DNA of 64,000 nt from Mayamaea pseudoterrestris (GCA_027923505.1 BROI01000016.1:496001-560000), one strand, 5' to 3'. Positions 1-10,925 are shown, counted from the stretch's first letter. The notes: generated by a model from the sequence alone, not told the origin. Made by a program: numbers and translations.

Positions 1-309
1 AATGATTCAGCCATATATCATGGAGCAACGAAAACGAAGCAGGAGTATTGCATCCCTCTTAGATTGCTTCAAAGATCCGACACAGTTGATGCCGTGGAGG
101 GACCGAGCAATGAGGCCTCTTGAATTTTCGTTCAACAATTATGTGGGAAAATGCTTTACGAGAAGAAGGAACGTGTCGGCTTTCGGCATCATCTGTAGTG
201 TTACCAAAGGATAGTCCATTCGTCGACCATTTTCACTCACTTTTTATTGCTTTCTTCCATCTCTTTTGTTACTCTTGCATCCAATCATGATAATTATTTA
301 CTATGACAG

Positions 310-3300
310 ACTCGTCGATGACGTTTTGGGCCAAGACACGAGCGACGCCGTGGCCATGGAGAAGGTGGTCATGCTCATTTGGTCCTTTCGGGATGATCCG
401 GCGGTGGTCACATTCATGGCGCGGTTCATTGCCAAGGTTCGTCAAGAGAAGAATGTGAATATGATTATGAATGAAAAATGAGCGAGAAACAAGAAAGAAT
501 CAAGCTGTAGCGATTGCTTTCATGCATTTGTATCCCAAGAAAAATTTCGTTTGCTGTTCACTGTTTCTCATTTATTTTCGCTCACTGCACACAGTTCTCC
601 GGCTCACGTCACGTCTTTGACGGCATTGAATTCTACTTGCCGCAACTGGCGCACATGATTATACACTTGGAGGCAGACTGGGACGACGAAATATTGGAGC
701 GATTCGCCTTGGTGATTGCGCAGCAGTCGGTGCACTTTTCGCTGCAACTCAACTGGATGCTCAAGGGGGCGCTCGAGGACTACCAACCCGAGTCGCCGAG
801 CGCGCCGGGCATGTCCAACTGTAACTACAATCCGTTATACTACTCGCGCTGTCTAAAGCTGCTCAAGAACGTTGAGCGATGTGTTGTTTACGGCAAGCCG
901 CGCGCGCAGGAGCTGCAGCGGTTGTACGAGATTGGCAAGATTACCAAGCAGGAAATTATGCTGCTGGAGCAGGCGGATCGGCGGTTCAATGCCTTGCAAA
1001 TTACCAGTGAGGAGGATGACGCGCGGCATTTTGAACGTGTCGATGGGTGGCTCTACATGGTGTTGCATGAGCCTGTCAAGCGCGGCATGGTGGTGGAGGA
1101 TGTGGCAACAAAGGATAGCAAGGACAAGGAGACGGCGAAGCAAACTGCGTCGAATGCAAAGTCGGACTACGTCTACGCCACTCTCGACAAGCATGTTCTG
1201 GAGATTAAAAAGCCAACCAGCGTGTGCAACTGCAGGGAGGAACTCAAACTAGATCGAGCAGTGGCACTGGAGCGAGCCGTCATTCAGGACGTTAAGAATC
1301 TTGGAATTCGCATCACGACGGCAAAAGGAACCGACTTGACGCTTCGTTGTTCGACGCAGGAGGAATATACGCTGTGGCTGCGTCGATTACGGGAGGAGGC
1401 GCAGGCGAGCAAACTTTTTGGTGCCAGTGGAAATCCGGCGAGTGAAAAGATTATGGACGAAGGCGCGTCACATCCGCTGTCAACGTCGTTGAAGGGAGAC
1501 TTGTCACCTGCCGAGTTGAACCGCTTCGAGTTTTTCCAGAATGAACGCAACTTTGTTGACGATTTGACGCGAATTGCGGAAGACTTGCGCTTTTGCGATC
1601 GAGCGCAACGAAAGATTGTGGCACCGTCGTTCATGGAAAAGTTAGTCATTCCGCCAAATGTTTATGTTCCGCTTTGTAATTCGTCAGACTATTGGCGACG
1701 AGCCGTGATGACTTTGCCACACGAGACTCGAGTCTTCAACACGAAGGAGCGTTGCCCTACCGTCATGCAATTTGTTGCCAAGCGGGGCGAAACGTTGGAA
1801 AATGGAGGGCGAATTGAACCGACAATTGATGTGGCAACGTACATGCACACTCATTTTGATGTCATTGCTGAAATGGACACGATAAAGGAAGTTGATAGTG
1901 GCGAAGAAAAGCAAACGGCGCCAGCGGCAGAAGAAACGACTGGAAGCGAGAAGAATGGCGGTGATCGCGAGTCGATGCACAGCCGATCAAACATTTGGCA
2001 CGAGGACGAGGAAGGTAGCACTAGAGATATTGAAGTCGAGGTCGAGGATGACCGTGGCGATGGTGCCCCCATTTCACCCTCCAACAAACGAGCTCGGCCA
2101 AAACCAGGCGGAAATAAGCGAATGCAGCGCTTACTTCGCGAGTCGGTTGTAATTGTTCCAAATCGAATCCAGCGACGTCTCAAGGCACAAACATCAAAGA
2201 AACGCATGACAAATAGTGTTGTGGATCGGCAAACTGAAGTTGCACCCGCGGTGCCAATCCTGGAAGGTGACCACGCGCTTCATGTTGGCGACGGAAGCGC
2301 TGTTGTGTCTACTGGGAGCAGTGTTTTGGTCAAGGGTAAAATTATCATGGCGCATGTGGATGGCGGCAATATAGATGATGAAAGTATCGCAAGAGCCAAT
2401 CAAATAATATCAGGTGGAGAGAGTTGGGCCGTCAGGACAGCAAAAATGCTCGAGGAGGCGCGCGCTAAATCGAACGACTCTGATGAGCATTGTCAGACTG
2501 AAATAGTTAGTTGTCTGGCCAAGTCCAACGACGACCTGCGACAGGAAGTGTTTGTCATGCAAATGATTCACTTTTACAAGTCAGTTTTTGCGCAAGCCAA
2601 GCTACCTTTATGGCTCAAGACCTATCGCATCTTGAGTACGAGTAGCAGCACTGGTCTTTTGGAGTTACTGACTGACGCCACTTCGCTTGACGCCCTTAAG
2701 AAAACCGATGGCTATCCAAAGGAAGGCGGATTGCGCGCTTACTTTGAAAACGTATACGGCGGACCCGACTCTGAGTCGTTCAAAGCCGCTCAAGCGAACT
2801 TCGCTCAAAGCCTCGCTGCCTATGGAATCGTAGCTTACCTCTTGGGTCTAAAGGATCGACACAACGGCAACATTATGATTGACACACGTGGTCATTTAAT
2901 TAACATTGATTTCGGTTTTGCCATGGGGATGAGACCAGGTAATGGATTCAGCTTTGAGCGAGCTCCCTTTAAGCTAACCAAGGAGTATGTTCAGGTCATG
3001 GGTGGCATTAAGTCGGGATGCTACAAAGAGTTTGAACGCTTGTTTGTCGCTGGTTTCGAGGAAGCACGTAAGAATTCACAGATCGCTCTTGGTTTGGTAG
3101 AGATTATGATGTACAAAAGTAATTATCCATGCTTCTCGGGGAAGCGTCACGGGCATGGAAAGGCCTTGACACAGTTCGAGGACCGCCTTATGCTCAAGGT
3201 GCCCGAGCACAAGGTCAAGGCGAGGATTCTCGGTTTGATTCGCAAAGCGAGACAACATGCAGGTACCTATATGTACGATGCATTTCAAAAGGCATCGAAT

Positions 3301-3315
3301 GGATACGCTATATAG
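310..3315 (+). CDS. PI4K: Phosphatidylinositol 4-kinase, PI4K-beta/Pik1 type with PH domain (5' partial)
   Basis: Phosphorylates phosphatidylinositol at the 4 position, normally at Golgi or endosomal membranes. Exons seen are 310-436 and 595-3315, joined by a 158-nt GT-AG intron (donor GTTCGT, acceptor CACACAG). Order of parts: helical PIK domain across both exons (about 310-840, with FDGIEFYLPQL and QQSVHFSLQLNW), a PH domain (about 1040-1410, GWLY to the W of YTLWLRRL), a low-complexity acidic/basic linker (about 1870-2250), then the kinase domain (about 2510-3290). The kinase has the catalytic loop DRHNGN (about 2857-2874) and the metal-binding IDFGF (about 2908-2922). The beginning of the gene is not certain: the helical domain is incomplete at 310, and an earlier exon may end at 44 (donor GTATTG, matching phase), so the start is probably outside the window. 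A PH domain between helical and kinase parts is absent from animal PI4K-beta. Family call is firm; the 5' end is not. Confidence 0.9.
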
Positions 3316-3743
3316 TTAAAAGTTGTTTTGTAACGATGGTTGCTATCCATAGTTATCACTCTTGTTTCCACCCTTGGCTACTGCTATCTTTCGCGCGACC
3401 GTACTACGGCAGCTCGTACTACACCATGATAACAATTATCAAAGCTCTGAAATTGATTAAAAGAGACGAAAGCGGAAGGCCACGGTGGAGAAAACGCAAC
3501 CAACCACGATCCTGCATTCCTTTAACACTTTAAAGAATCCGATAGTGTCAAAACCCAGTGAAATCATGTTCTTTGCAATCAGACGGTATGCAAAAAATAT
3601 GAACTGGATTTCAGCCATCGCTTTGTGTTGCCGTAACAAATTTGGTTTGATATTAACGTTTAATTTGAAAAATTATCTACAAAATGCGAGTAAGAGACGG
3701 CATTCACCTTACTCTACGCGATGGATGCACGAAGGTTCAGTAT
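3316..3743. other. Convergent intergenic region between PI4K and LRR gene
   Basis: Tail-to-tail spacer of 428 bp. Reading frames here are short and lack family motifs; those overlapping the right side are antisense to the last LRR exon. I see only AT-rich 3' flanking sequence. Confidence 0.5.
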
Positions 3744-6177
3744 TTATCGCAAAGACACGGCGGCTCCGCAAGTGCAGTTACACGCGCATTCCACGTCTTC
3801 GCAATCCACATGGAACTCCATTCCGTCAACAAAAGGTGACAATGCTTGACAAACTTCCGATGGCACTGATCCAGACAAATCGTTTTGTTGCAAAAACACA
3901 CCAATGGGCGCATTTCTGCCCAATCCTTGTAACTCGGAAGGTATTGTGCCGGTGAGCATATTGCCGCTCGTATCCAATACTGGGCAAGCGAAGAGAAGTT
4001 AAGTGTTAGTGTCCTGGTTTTGCGCCCACCTGTGGGCATGCAAGTTTTCGCAATGGATTTCACGTACTGTAGCAGTCACGCAAGTTCCCCAACTCCGTCG
4101 GGATTGTGCCAGTCAATTGATTGTCGCTCCTATTGCCGAAAAAAAGGTGAGCCTATTTTCTGATGATACATTGTGCAGCCTCACTCGCGTGAACTTACGT
4201 GTAGAACGAGCCACAAGCAGTCAATGCCCCCAACTCGGTCGGAAGTGTTCCCGTCAAAAGGTTTTCTCCAAACGAGAAAGCTATCATGCTTTGATTCCAC
4301 ATGGCTAAACTTGTTGGAAGCGTTCCGGTCAGTTTGTTAATGCCGACGTAAAAGTCTGTGGCCAGAGTCAACAAGCCAATCTCGGTTGGAATGGTCCCGT
4401 ATAGACGCGCCAGCTCCTCCATTTCAAAATACGTCACCTTTGTCAGCTGACCAAACTCGGATGGGATGGTCGAAACGATCTTGTTTCTGCCCATCAACAT
4501 GGTTTCAACATTGGTCAGCAATCCCAGCTCTGTCGGCAGCGAGCCACTAAATGCGTTATCGGAAAGCGCAAACGATAGCATCGAGCTCAACATTCCGACC
4601 TCTGTCGGTATCGTCCCAGTCATCAAGTAGTTTTCCTCCACACGAAGAGCCTGCAAGGAAGTCATGAGACCGAGGTAGGTCGGCAGTGTGCCCGACATGG
4701 AGTTTCGGACCGTGTACAGGAATTTCAAACGCTCCCAGCCGGCCCATACTTCATCCGGAATGCTTCCCGTCAGCAAATTCTCATGAAGACGCACGTCCGT
4801 CAGCTTGGTGAGGTTGCGCGTCGCCACTGGAATGCTGCCGGAAAGACTGTTGACGTACAACCGGAGCTTTGTTAAATTGGGCACGCTGCCGCTCAAACCT
4901 TGTAAAATGGTTGTCAAATTACCAGTCAAACCACATTCCCCACACTCGAGCGTTCGCAGTTGCGTCAACTGCGCCACGGTGCTTGGCAAGGTGCCCGTCA
5001 ACGAGTTAATGTTGAGTGACAAGGTGGTGAGCGTCGTCAGTAGCCCAATCTCCATGGGAATGCCATTAGAGCCCACCAAGCCGTTGGCCGCCAATCGCAA
5101 TTCGCGGAACCCATCTTGACGACACGCTTTTAAATAATCCTCCTTGTTGCGAATGCGCTCGTTGGGGTAGCCCATGTGCGTGGGTTCGGAGCTGCTGAAC
5201 CAGGTGCAAACGTCGTTGGTGCTGTTGCCGTTTGAAATGCCCAGCCAGTTGGTGTAGTCGTTCCAGCTCAATCCGTCCGTCGCAAAGAACAAAACAGCGA
5301 GTGCAAAGCGCGTCGTGAGTTGCTCCTCTGAATAAGAAGCAGATGATGATGATGCTGCTGTCGTATTGGAGGAGCTGATTGCCAGTGGATCCGAAAGGAG
5401 CCACTTCCACGCTTGTCCCTGCGGCGACGTTGGTTGAAAGTCGGTGTCCGTCCAGCGCATCGTTTCGTACCACGCACCAGATTCTGCAGAAACGTCGGCT
5501 CGCAGCGCCTGCACCGTGTAGCTTGGCAAGCGGCTGGTGGCCACTCTATAGAGGTTTGTTTCCTTGTCGCTCCACCAAAGATTGTTGCCGCTAGTCGATA
5601 GACTCTTGGTAGTATCTTCATTCTTTTTCTTCACCATGACGACGCTGACAGTGACAACAATCACAATGACTGCCGCAAGAATGGCACACACAACAAAGGC
5701 CCGCTTTTTGCTCACCAAGCAGTCCTCATCCGGCACGGGCTTGGCGTTGTAAACGACTGATTGTTGCGCATTATTGTCGGCATGCTGCTCCGGCGACGAC
5801 GCATTCGCCGCATTGACCGTCTTTGGAATGGTGGCTATGGGAAGAAAGTGTTGCGTCGGCACGGCGCGCAGCGTCGTTGGATGCGCCGCTGCTGCTGTTG
5901 TTGATGATGATGGCGCCGTCGAATCGTCCGTGGCCGTCGTGGCGCCGCCAGCGGCAGTGGAGGAACCGGACGACTGCAATATCGTGGGAGGCACTTGTCC
6001 GTCCTGGAGAATCTTGGATTCCAGCAAGTCTTGGAGCAAGACGGAGGAGTTGGCGCCTGCCGAAGAGGAGAGGCCGCTGGTGCTGGGCGTCGCGGTTGTT
6101 CCTTCCTCGATATCCGGCAGAGTATTGGCGTTGCCATCATTCGAAGCCGAAGGAGGATCCGTCGACGCGGATGACAT
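3744..6177 (-). CDS. Diatom-type LRR ectodomain protein with one transmembrane span
   Basis: Probable cell-surface or endomembrane recognition/adhesion protein of 758 residues in three exons: 4199-6177, 4068-4129 and 3744-3979. Introns are 69 and 88 nt with GTAAGT and GTACGT donors, and each lies inside the LRR array. Residues 1-157 are disordered, rich in Ser, Thr and Ala. Residues about 158-185 form one hydrophobic membrane segment followed by KKK. Then comes the juxta-LRR module known from diatoms (hydrophobic ALAVLFFATDG, SWNDYTNWLG, a Cys-Trp-Phe), followed by plant-type repeats of the form LTGTxPxELGxLT. The C-terminus is Cys-rich (DCEDVECACNCTC) and probably caps the array. There is no kinase domain. 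The start at 6177 was preferred over an in-frame Met at 6246 because the protein then begins with the usual acidic/Ser-rich head; the upstream Met remains possible. Ligand unknown. Confidence 0.85.
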
Positions 6178-6344
6178 GATGATGCTTTCTGTTTGTTGTA
6201 TAGTACAATGGAAGGATATCCTTGAATGGATCTGCTGAGATTCCACAAGTGAAAGGTGCCGGAGCGTTTGGTGGCAGCAGATGTCACTTTTTCAGTCGTT
6301 CCAAATGTTGTTAGTCACGTTTTGGATTATGCCCCATCTTGAAT

Positions 6345-6393
6345 CGTGAAAAGACAGTTTTCACGTTAATGTGAGACGTCGCAACGCGTCTCA
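6345..6393. repeat. Two adjacent short inverted repeats upstream of the LRR gene
   Basis: CGTGAAAA (6345-6352) and TTTTCACG (6358-6365) form a perfect 8-bp stem with a 5-nt loop. Seven bases later TGAGACG (6372-6378) and CGTCTCA (6387-6393) form a 7-bp stem with an 8-nt loop. Both lie about 170-215 bp upstream of the minus-strand LRR start. They may be regulator sites or chance; the function is not shown. Confidence 0.4.
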
Positions 6394-6836
6394 AATGGGC
6401 ATTGGGGCGATGGCTAACCACGGCAAGGTCTAAAACATTAACAACGTCCAAGCCAACGAGGAGCATTGTTTGACTCGTACCTTCGCTTTTTGTACTGCCG
6501 ACAGACACAGCATCAGTTTGTGTTGCTCATGGACAATGACAACATGGAGCTTTCCCAACATGTCCTGGATGATTTGCTTACTGTCAACGAGGTCATTTTG
6601 AACACGCGCACTGCATCGTTGGCATCGCTCCTACAACTATGATACCGGCGCAACTCGCAGGAGAAACGGAGAAACTGCTACGGGCGAGATTGCTTGTGTT
6701 ACGAGTAAGCGCTGCTAAGCTGCTAAGCATGGCAGCTTCTCTTCGTCAGCACAAAATGTAAGCTACTCTACAATGTAATCTGGCTTGTAGCAGGCAATTG
6801 TGTGTTAATCATAGTTGTATGGCGAGTATGTCTTTT

Positions 6837-7196
6837 TTAAAACCATCTGGTCCATTGCCGGTCGCATTCCGCGCTCGAATGGTGCATCTCACTCTGTTTC
6901 TGTTGTGACGGCCCACGCAGCTTTGCCGCTGAAGCTTCCATATTTGACGCAAGGAGTTGCTCAGAATTCGATTCGCTCTTGTGAGATCGCTGGCTGATGA
7001 TCATGGGAGGCTTGGTGTCTGCTGCAAAGGAAATGCTCTTGTGATCAACGGCGAGCAAACAGTGCGAGTCCGACGACGATGATGCGTCGTCCAAGGAGGA
7101 GAATTCAATGGAGATGCTGCAATCCGAGCTTGAAGAGTCATCCGTAGGAGACAGTCGACTGTTTGACTTTTTGAGAATGGAGACTGGAGCGATCAT
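6837..7196 (-). CDS. Small disordered protein with SILK and RVxF-like motifs (candidate PP1 regulator)
   Basis: Unrecognised 119-residue protein, Ser/Asp-rich and predicted disordered. SILK at residues 6-9 fits the [GS]IL[RK] docking motif, and KSISF at 53-57 fits the RVxF consensus [KR]x[VI]xF, in the N-to-C order used by inhibitor-2-like partners of protein phosphatase 1. The residues after RVxF (AADTKP) resemble AGTKP in the protein at 8670-8957, which carries the same pair of motifs, so the two look like diverged relatives. The Met at 7196 was chosen because it leaves SILK near the N-terminus; a non-ATG upstream extension would run through a 33-bp repeat. PP1 binding is inference from short motifs. 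A spliced alternative C-terminus cannot be excluded. Confidence 0.5.
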   Translation of the reverse strand: MIAPVSILKKSNSRLSPTDDSSSSDCSISIEFSSLDDASSSSDSHCLLAVDHKSISFAADTKPPMIISQRSHKSESNSEQLLASNMEASAAKLRGPSQQKQSEMHHSSAECDRQWTRWF

Positions 7197-7230
7197 TATG
7201 TTGTTGCCTTGACAAAAAATAATGAGCAAG

Positions 7231-7296
7231 CCATGGTTCAAATTTGTCGCCCACGTATTCCAGCCATGGTTCAAATTTGTCGCCCACGTATTCCGG
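7231..7296. repeat. 33-bp tandem duplication
   Basis: Two head-to-tail copies (7231-7263 and 7264-7296) beginning CCATGGTTCAAATTTG, differing at one base (near 7295). They sit just upstream of the small minus-strand gene ending at 6837, in its probable 5' leader or promoter. The unit is a multiple of three, so any frame reading through stays open. Confidence 0.85.
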
Positions 7297-7629
7297 CAAA
7301 CGTGTGGCATCAAAAAAGTCCCGAGGAACGATTCGTCCGTGTCTGTGACGCCTATGACCATCTATCGAGGCAAGGTTCGCGTTTTAACATATATGCCTAA
7401 TGTTTTCCCGCATGCTCGAAAAGCTGTTCAGGCTGGCAGGCAATAATAGTTGATACCACCTGCACATTCGTAGCGGCCAATCATTCGTGTCAATCGGTCA
7501 TTCCTGTTTTGTCACGAATTCTTCCGCATTAGGAGTTGGGCAGCATTTTTCCGACAGGACAACAATTACATCGCATAATTCAACAAACGAGCCAAGACGA
7601 ACAGCCACTACTTTATTGTAACATATACA

Positions 7630-7989
7630 ATGGACGAAGACGGTCTACAGACTCCTCTTTCCTCATATCTGGAAGACCTCCTCGCCGGATGTCGCCGCGT
7701 CAAAATTGTTCACGACCAGTGCAAGACCAGTCAAGCTCTCAAGCACACTTTTGCACCAAAACATAAACGCCGCTCCATGGACATGATTTGTCGTTCCAAA
7801 GACACCAACCCATGCCGTCCAAATCGTCGCACGTCCATGGAAATGACCTGCAAGGTTTCCATCCAGCCTCCGCGCATGCCAACGCGTCGAGGATCTTGTG
7901 GAGTCTATACGCCAGCAACTGTTGCGCGTCCTGGCATTCCGCACAAGGAAAAGGCCATGATGCAGCTTGTGGTGTCGCCAATGGCGTGA
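7630..7989 (+). CDS. Small basic protein with three R/K-R-x-S sites
   Basis: Unrecognised 119-residue basic protein. A short internal repeat is visible: RRSMDM (47-52) and RRTSMEM (66-72), each followed by a Cys, with a third basic-Ser site TRRGS (85-89). KRRS, RRTS and RRGS all match the [RK]Rx[ST] consensus of AGC/CaM kinases. No signal peptide or membrane segment. It is divergent from the 6837-7196 gene, with 433 bp between the starts, and upstream of 8670-8957; the three may form a cluster of small signalling proteins, which is inference. The ATG at 7630 follows an A-rich leader and is the first in frame. Confidence 0.5.
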   Translation: MDEDGLQTPLSSYLEDLLAGCRRVKIVHDQCKTSQALKHTFAPKHKRRSMDMICRSKDTNPCRPNRRTSMEMTCKVSIQPPRMPTRRGSCGVYTPATVARPGIPHKEKAMMQLVVSPMA

Positions 7990-8669
7990 GTGTGAAAAGA
8001 GCGTAAAGCTCACAGCGTTAAACCTTTGAACCTATGAACGAAGTAGGAAGCACCAAAAAAGGGAAACCACACGGCACCGATTTGACGGGAATATAGTATA
8101 CATTATATAACACTAGATAACTCTGTTGCCGATTCCATTGTATAAATTGTCCTCTAGCGGACTTGTTCTAGCGGACTTGTGTTTGCCATCAATGCTGGCC
8201 GTGTCCAGGCACCCAGTGCACATTTCAAAGGGTGCCAATCTACAGCCAAGACGCAGGCTTGCCAAAATATCATAAATTGTTGTCTTTGTCACTGCTACTG
8301 GTATCGGTATATACAGTGTAGTACAAAAGCTCCCGGATTTGATATATATTAGCTAGGAGTATGTAGCTTCGAGTCGCACAGTGTTTATCATACATTTAGC
8401 TCTTGGCATTGGGCCGAATCTTTTTACTCTGTGCAGTATTTGCTGCATTCAAGAAGGCACGAAGTGTATTGACGACTAGGACTTGAAGTATGAGTTATCA
8501 TCGGCATTATGTGAGTCCTACTGTCCACGGAAGATGTCACAAACAGCCTTCACCTTCTTCCAGATTGTCTTGACTCCCATAATTTCAAGCGAAGATTCAT
8601 GGCAGGCCATTTCAGGTCCAGGTTCAAGTCTACATCTACCACTAACCTTTCCATTTCTTTCGAACAACC
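7990..8669. other. Intergenic region with a 14-bp tandem repeat
   Basis: No gene was recognised. A perfect 14-bp tandem pair TCTAGCGGACTTGT occupies 8153-8166 and 8167-8180. The rest is AT-rich non-coding sequence, with several TATATA-like stretches near 8090-8110 and 8310-8350. Confidence 0.5.
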
Positions 8670-8957
8670 ATGGTGACATCCACCATGACCAGACCTCAAA
8701 CCAAGCCCCGCTCCATCCTCAGAAACAAGCTGCATAGCGCTATCAATGACGACGAAACTGAATCGTCCGAGTCGTCGTCGCGAGGCACCAAGATTTCTTT
8801 TCAAGCAGGCACCAAACCTGGCCGTGGCGTGCAGGCGACGCGAGGAAACGTTTGCCGGTCAACCGACGATCTACTTGATGAATTTGACTTTCTAATGACC
8901 ACATTTGAAGATCCTTACCGACGGAGGAGTGGTCGAGTCGCTACGCCGTGCAAATAA
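8670..8957 (+). CDS. Small disordered protein with SILK and RVxF motifs (candidate PP1 regulator)
   Basis: Unrecognised 95-residue protein. SILR at residues 15-18 fits [GS]IL[RK], and KISF at 41-44 fits RVxF; between them lies an acidic/Ser stretch. QAGTKP after KISF parallels AADTKP in the protein encoded at 6837-7196. A C-terminal segment DLLDEFDFL is amphipathic and acidic and could be a further docking helix. There is no signal peptide. A second in-frame Met at residue 6 is possible. Binding to PP1 is inferred only from motif order and from the shared arrangement in two neighbouring genes. Confidence 0.55.
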   Translation: MVTSTMTRPQTKPRSILRNKLHSAINDDETESSESSSRGTKISFQAGTKPGRGVQATRGNVCRSTDDLLDEFDFLMTTFEDPYRRRSGRVATPCK

Positions 8958-9900
8958 TCGATCAACGCATGCAGTCATCTACGCCACCATCAAGCGCATA
9001 CACTTACATCTCCAAGCAACAATTTTGAATGGCTAGTATTGATATCACTTACAATTAGAGCTCAAATTTTCATACTCAGCGCTAGGCCTTTCGTTGATCT
9101 CGTACGAGTACTGATGACTGATGAAGTTACAACCTCCGGAAGCGACACAAGGTGCAAGCGGTGCAAGAGCTAGTGAATGTGACTAATCACTAAAGCCAGC
9201 GGATTCCTAACATTGGAATCCTTCGACGGCATGATATCATGCTGGATTGTTTCATAACAATGTAAGCAGTAGAGTCTGTCGGAAAGGTTGGCTGCATGGT
9301 CATGCGTGGTGAATGCCGGCACATTCCGCCATGGTGCGACTCGTTTCTTTTCGCCAGCTGTTTCGGCTTGGGCCTTTCCAAGCAGTCTTTCTCTTGTTGA
9401 ATTTCATTCACAGTTCCACTTCCTTTCAAGATCGATGTTGGGCCTTACTGTTAGCTATGCACCTACCATCGGGCGCGAACAGTTTAGTATGCGTAAAGCT
9501 CTATAGTACCTTGAACATGTTGGGGAAGGAAAGGAGTGATTAGGATTAAAAGTACAGCAAGTTTGAGCCTGACAGTACCGATGTTTCTACAAACGTTGGC
9601 TTTTGGCTCAAGCCTCGCGACACACAGCTGCACACGGAAGTAGCCGTCGTCTGCTGTCCTACTCCATGCGCAACAGGCCTTTCATGCCGCATTATTAGCT
9701 TAGCTCATATTGCTGCGAGATGAAGGAGGGAGGCGGAGAGAATCGCGATAGCTTTGTAGCTTCGGGAACGAGTGCGAATGAATTCCTACAGCGCCGCTTT
9801 AACTCCATGACCGTTGATAGCTTGGCTCCGATGCTTGAAGTTACTCCTATACCGTATTGTATAGTATTGATCGCGCTTTAACAATCTACTTTGGTGTAAT
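8958..9900. other. Intergenic region, nothing recognised
   Basis: About 940 bp between the small plus-strand gene and the 3' end of the FKBP gene. Frames are short, lack motifs and are interrupted on both strands. No repeat or RNA gene was recognised. Confidence 0.5.
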
Positions 9901-10726
9901 TTAAAGCTCCGCTGTAGTAGATTCGCCTTCACCCTTTGCTTTCGAAACCATTTGCTCCAGCAAGTTCTTTCGCCGCTTCAACCACTCGACCAAGTCTTGC
10001 TTGACCGTCTTGCTGCTTTCGCCCAAGACCTTACGCACTCGCTCCAGCTCCTGCTGCACTTTAGTTGGTTCCCAAGCGGCAGTCTTATCAATGTAGGCTT
10101 GCTCCTTTTCGTTGCAATTCTCCTTGTCGAGCGAGCAGGTAATGGCAAGGACCTTGTCGCCGTCGAGAATCTATAATGGCAAATGGAAAGCGAATCGATG
10201 AGATCCTGAAATTTATTTCAAAGACATTGACCAAGTAATGTAGCAGTCATTGCACTTATGTCATTCATGCAAGCACCACGCTTACCTTGACAATTTCCAT
10301 CTGAAAAATGAGCATACTTTCGCCTGGAATTTTCGGCGGACTACCTCGATCACCATAGGCCAATTCACTTGGAATATACATTTCCCATTTATCGCCTTCC
10401 ACCATTAGCTGCATAGCTTCCGTCCATCCCTTGATGACTTGGTTGGGAGCAAAGGTGGTTGGTTCGCCGCGCTCGTAGCTCGAATCAAAGACTGTTCCAT
10501 CCATGAGCTGGCCACTGTAGTGGCAGCTGCACGGAGTACCAACGGCTGGATGGTACAAGCCGCTGCCCTTGTTCAATACCTTGTACTGAAGGCCGCTGGC
10601 CAAGGTAACGACGCCGGGTTTCTTGGCGTTTTCCGCCAAAAAGTCAAGACCTTCCTTGTTCGTGGCGCATGACAGGGAAAATAGAAGCGAGAGGCACAAG
10701 GCAAAGGTTTTGGCGTTAAGAATCAT
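9901..10726 (-). CDS. Secreted/ER FKBP-type peptidyl-prolyl isomerase with C-terminal extension
   Basis: Catalyses cis-trans isomerisation of prolyl bonds, probably in the secretory pathway. 236 residues from exons 10286-10726 and 9901-10170, with a 115-nt intron (donor GTAAGC, acceptor TATAG). Residues 1-20 are a hydrophobic signal peptide ending in SCA. The FKBP fold runs from about 35 to 147: GLQYKVL, CHYSG, GTVFDSS, VIKGW (the W of the active site), ELAYGDRG, and LIFQMEIVK closing the fold exactly at the intron. The second exon encodes a 89-residue charged, helical extension with a Cys pair (TCSLDKENC) that is not part of a minimal FKBP. There is no phenylalanine at the cleavage site, so plastid import is not indicated. 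It is divergent from the gene at 10926 with 199 bp between the starts. Confidence 0.9.
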
Positions 10727-10925
10727 TTTAACGACTATAGTGATATGCAGTCAGCGTCTATTGTACGTCTCGATTGCTGCAAGTGCGATACGGATTGGAA
10801 TCGTTTGGCCAAGGCCGCGTCGTCGCGGTCGCAGTAGAAATGTCTTTTTAGACGCGCTTCCAACTTGCCTCGTCGCAACAGTGAACGGATATCTCATTTT
10901 AAATTTAGCTTTTCAAGATCGCTGC
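10727..10925. promoter_or_regulatory. Shared divergent promoter region, FKBP / CNVCG protein
   Basis: Only 199 bp separate two outward-facing starts, so the core promoters must lie close together or overlap. No TATA box or known element was identified; the call rests on gene arrangement alone. Confidence 0.4.

Noticed and set aside
1-309. 70-codon frame at 2-214 as a separate gene
   Set aside because: No motif; the stretch is more simply an upstream exon (ending about 44) plus intron of the PI4K gene, though that exon itself is uncertain.
5774-6238. 154-codon plus-strand frame
   Set aside because: Exactly antisense to the Ser/Thr/Ala-rich head of the LRR gene, whose codon bias opens the opposite strand.
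7209-7446. Plus-strand frames through the 33-bp repeat
   Set aside because: They repeat the same residues because of the tandem repeat and show no domain; the region is better explained as the leader of the minus-strand small gene.
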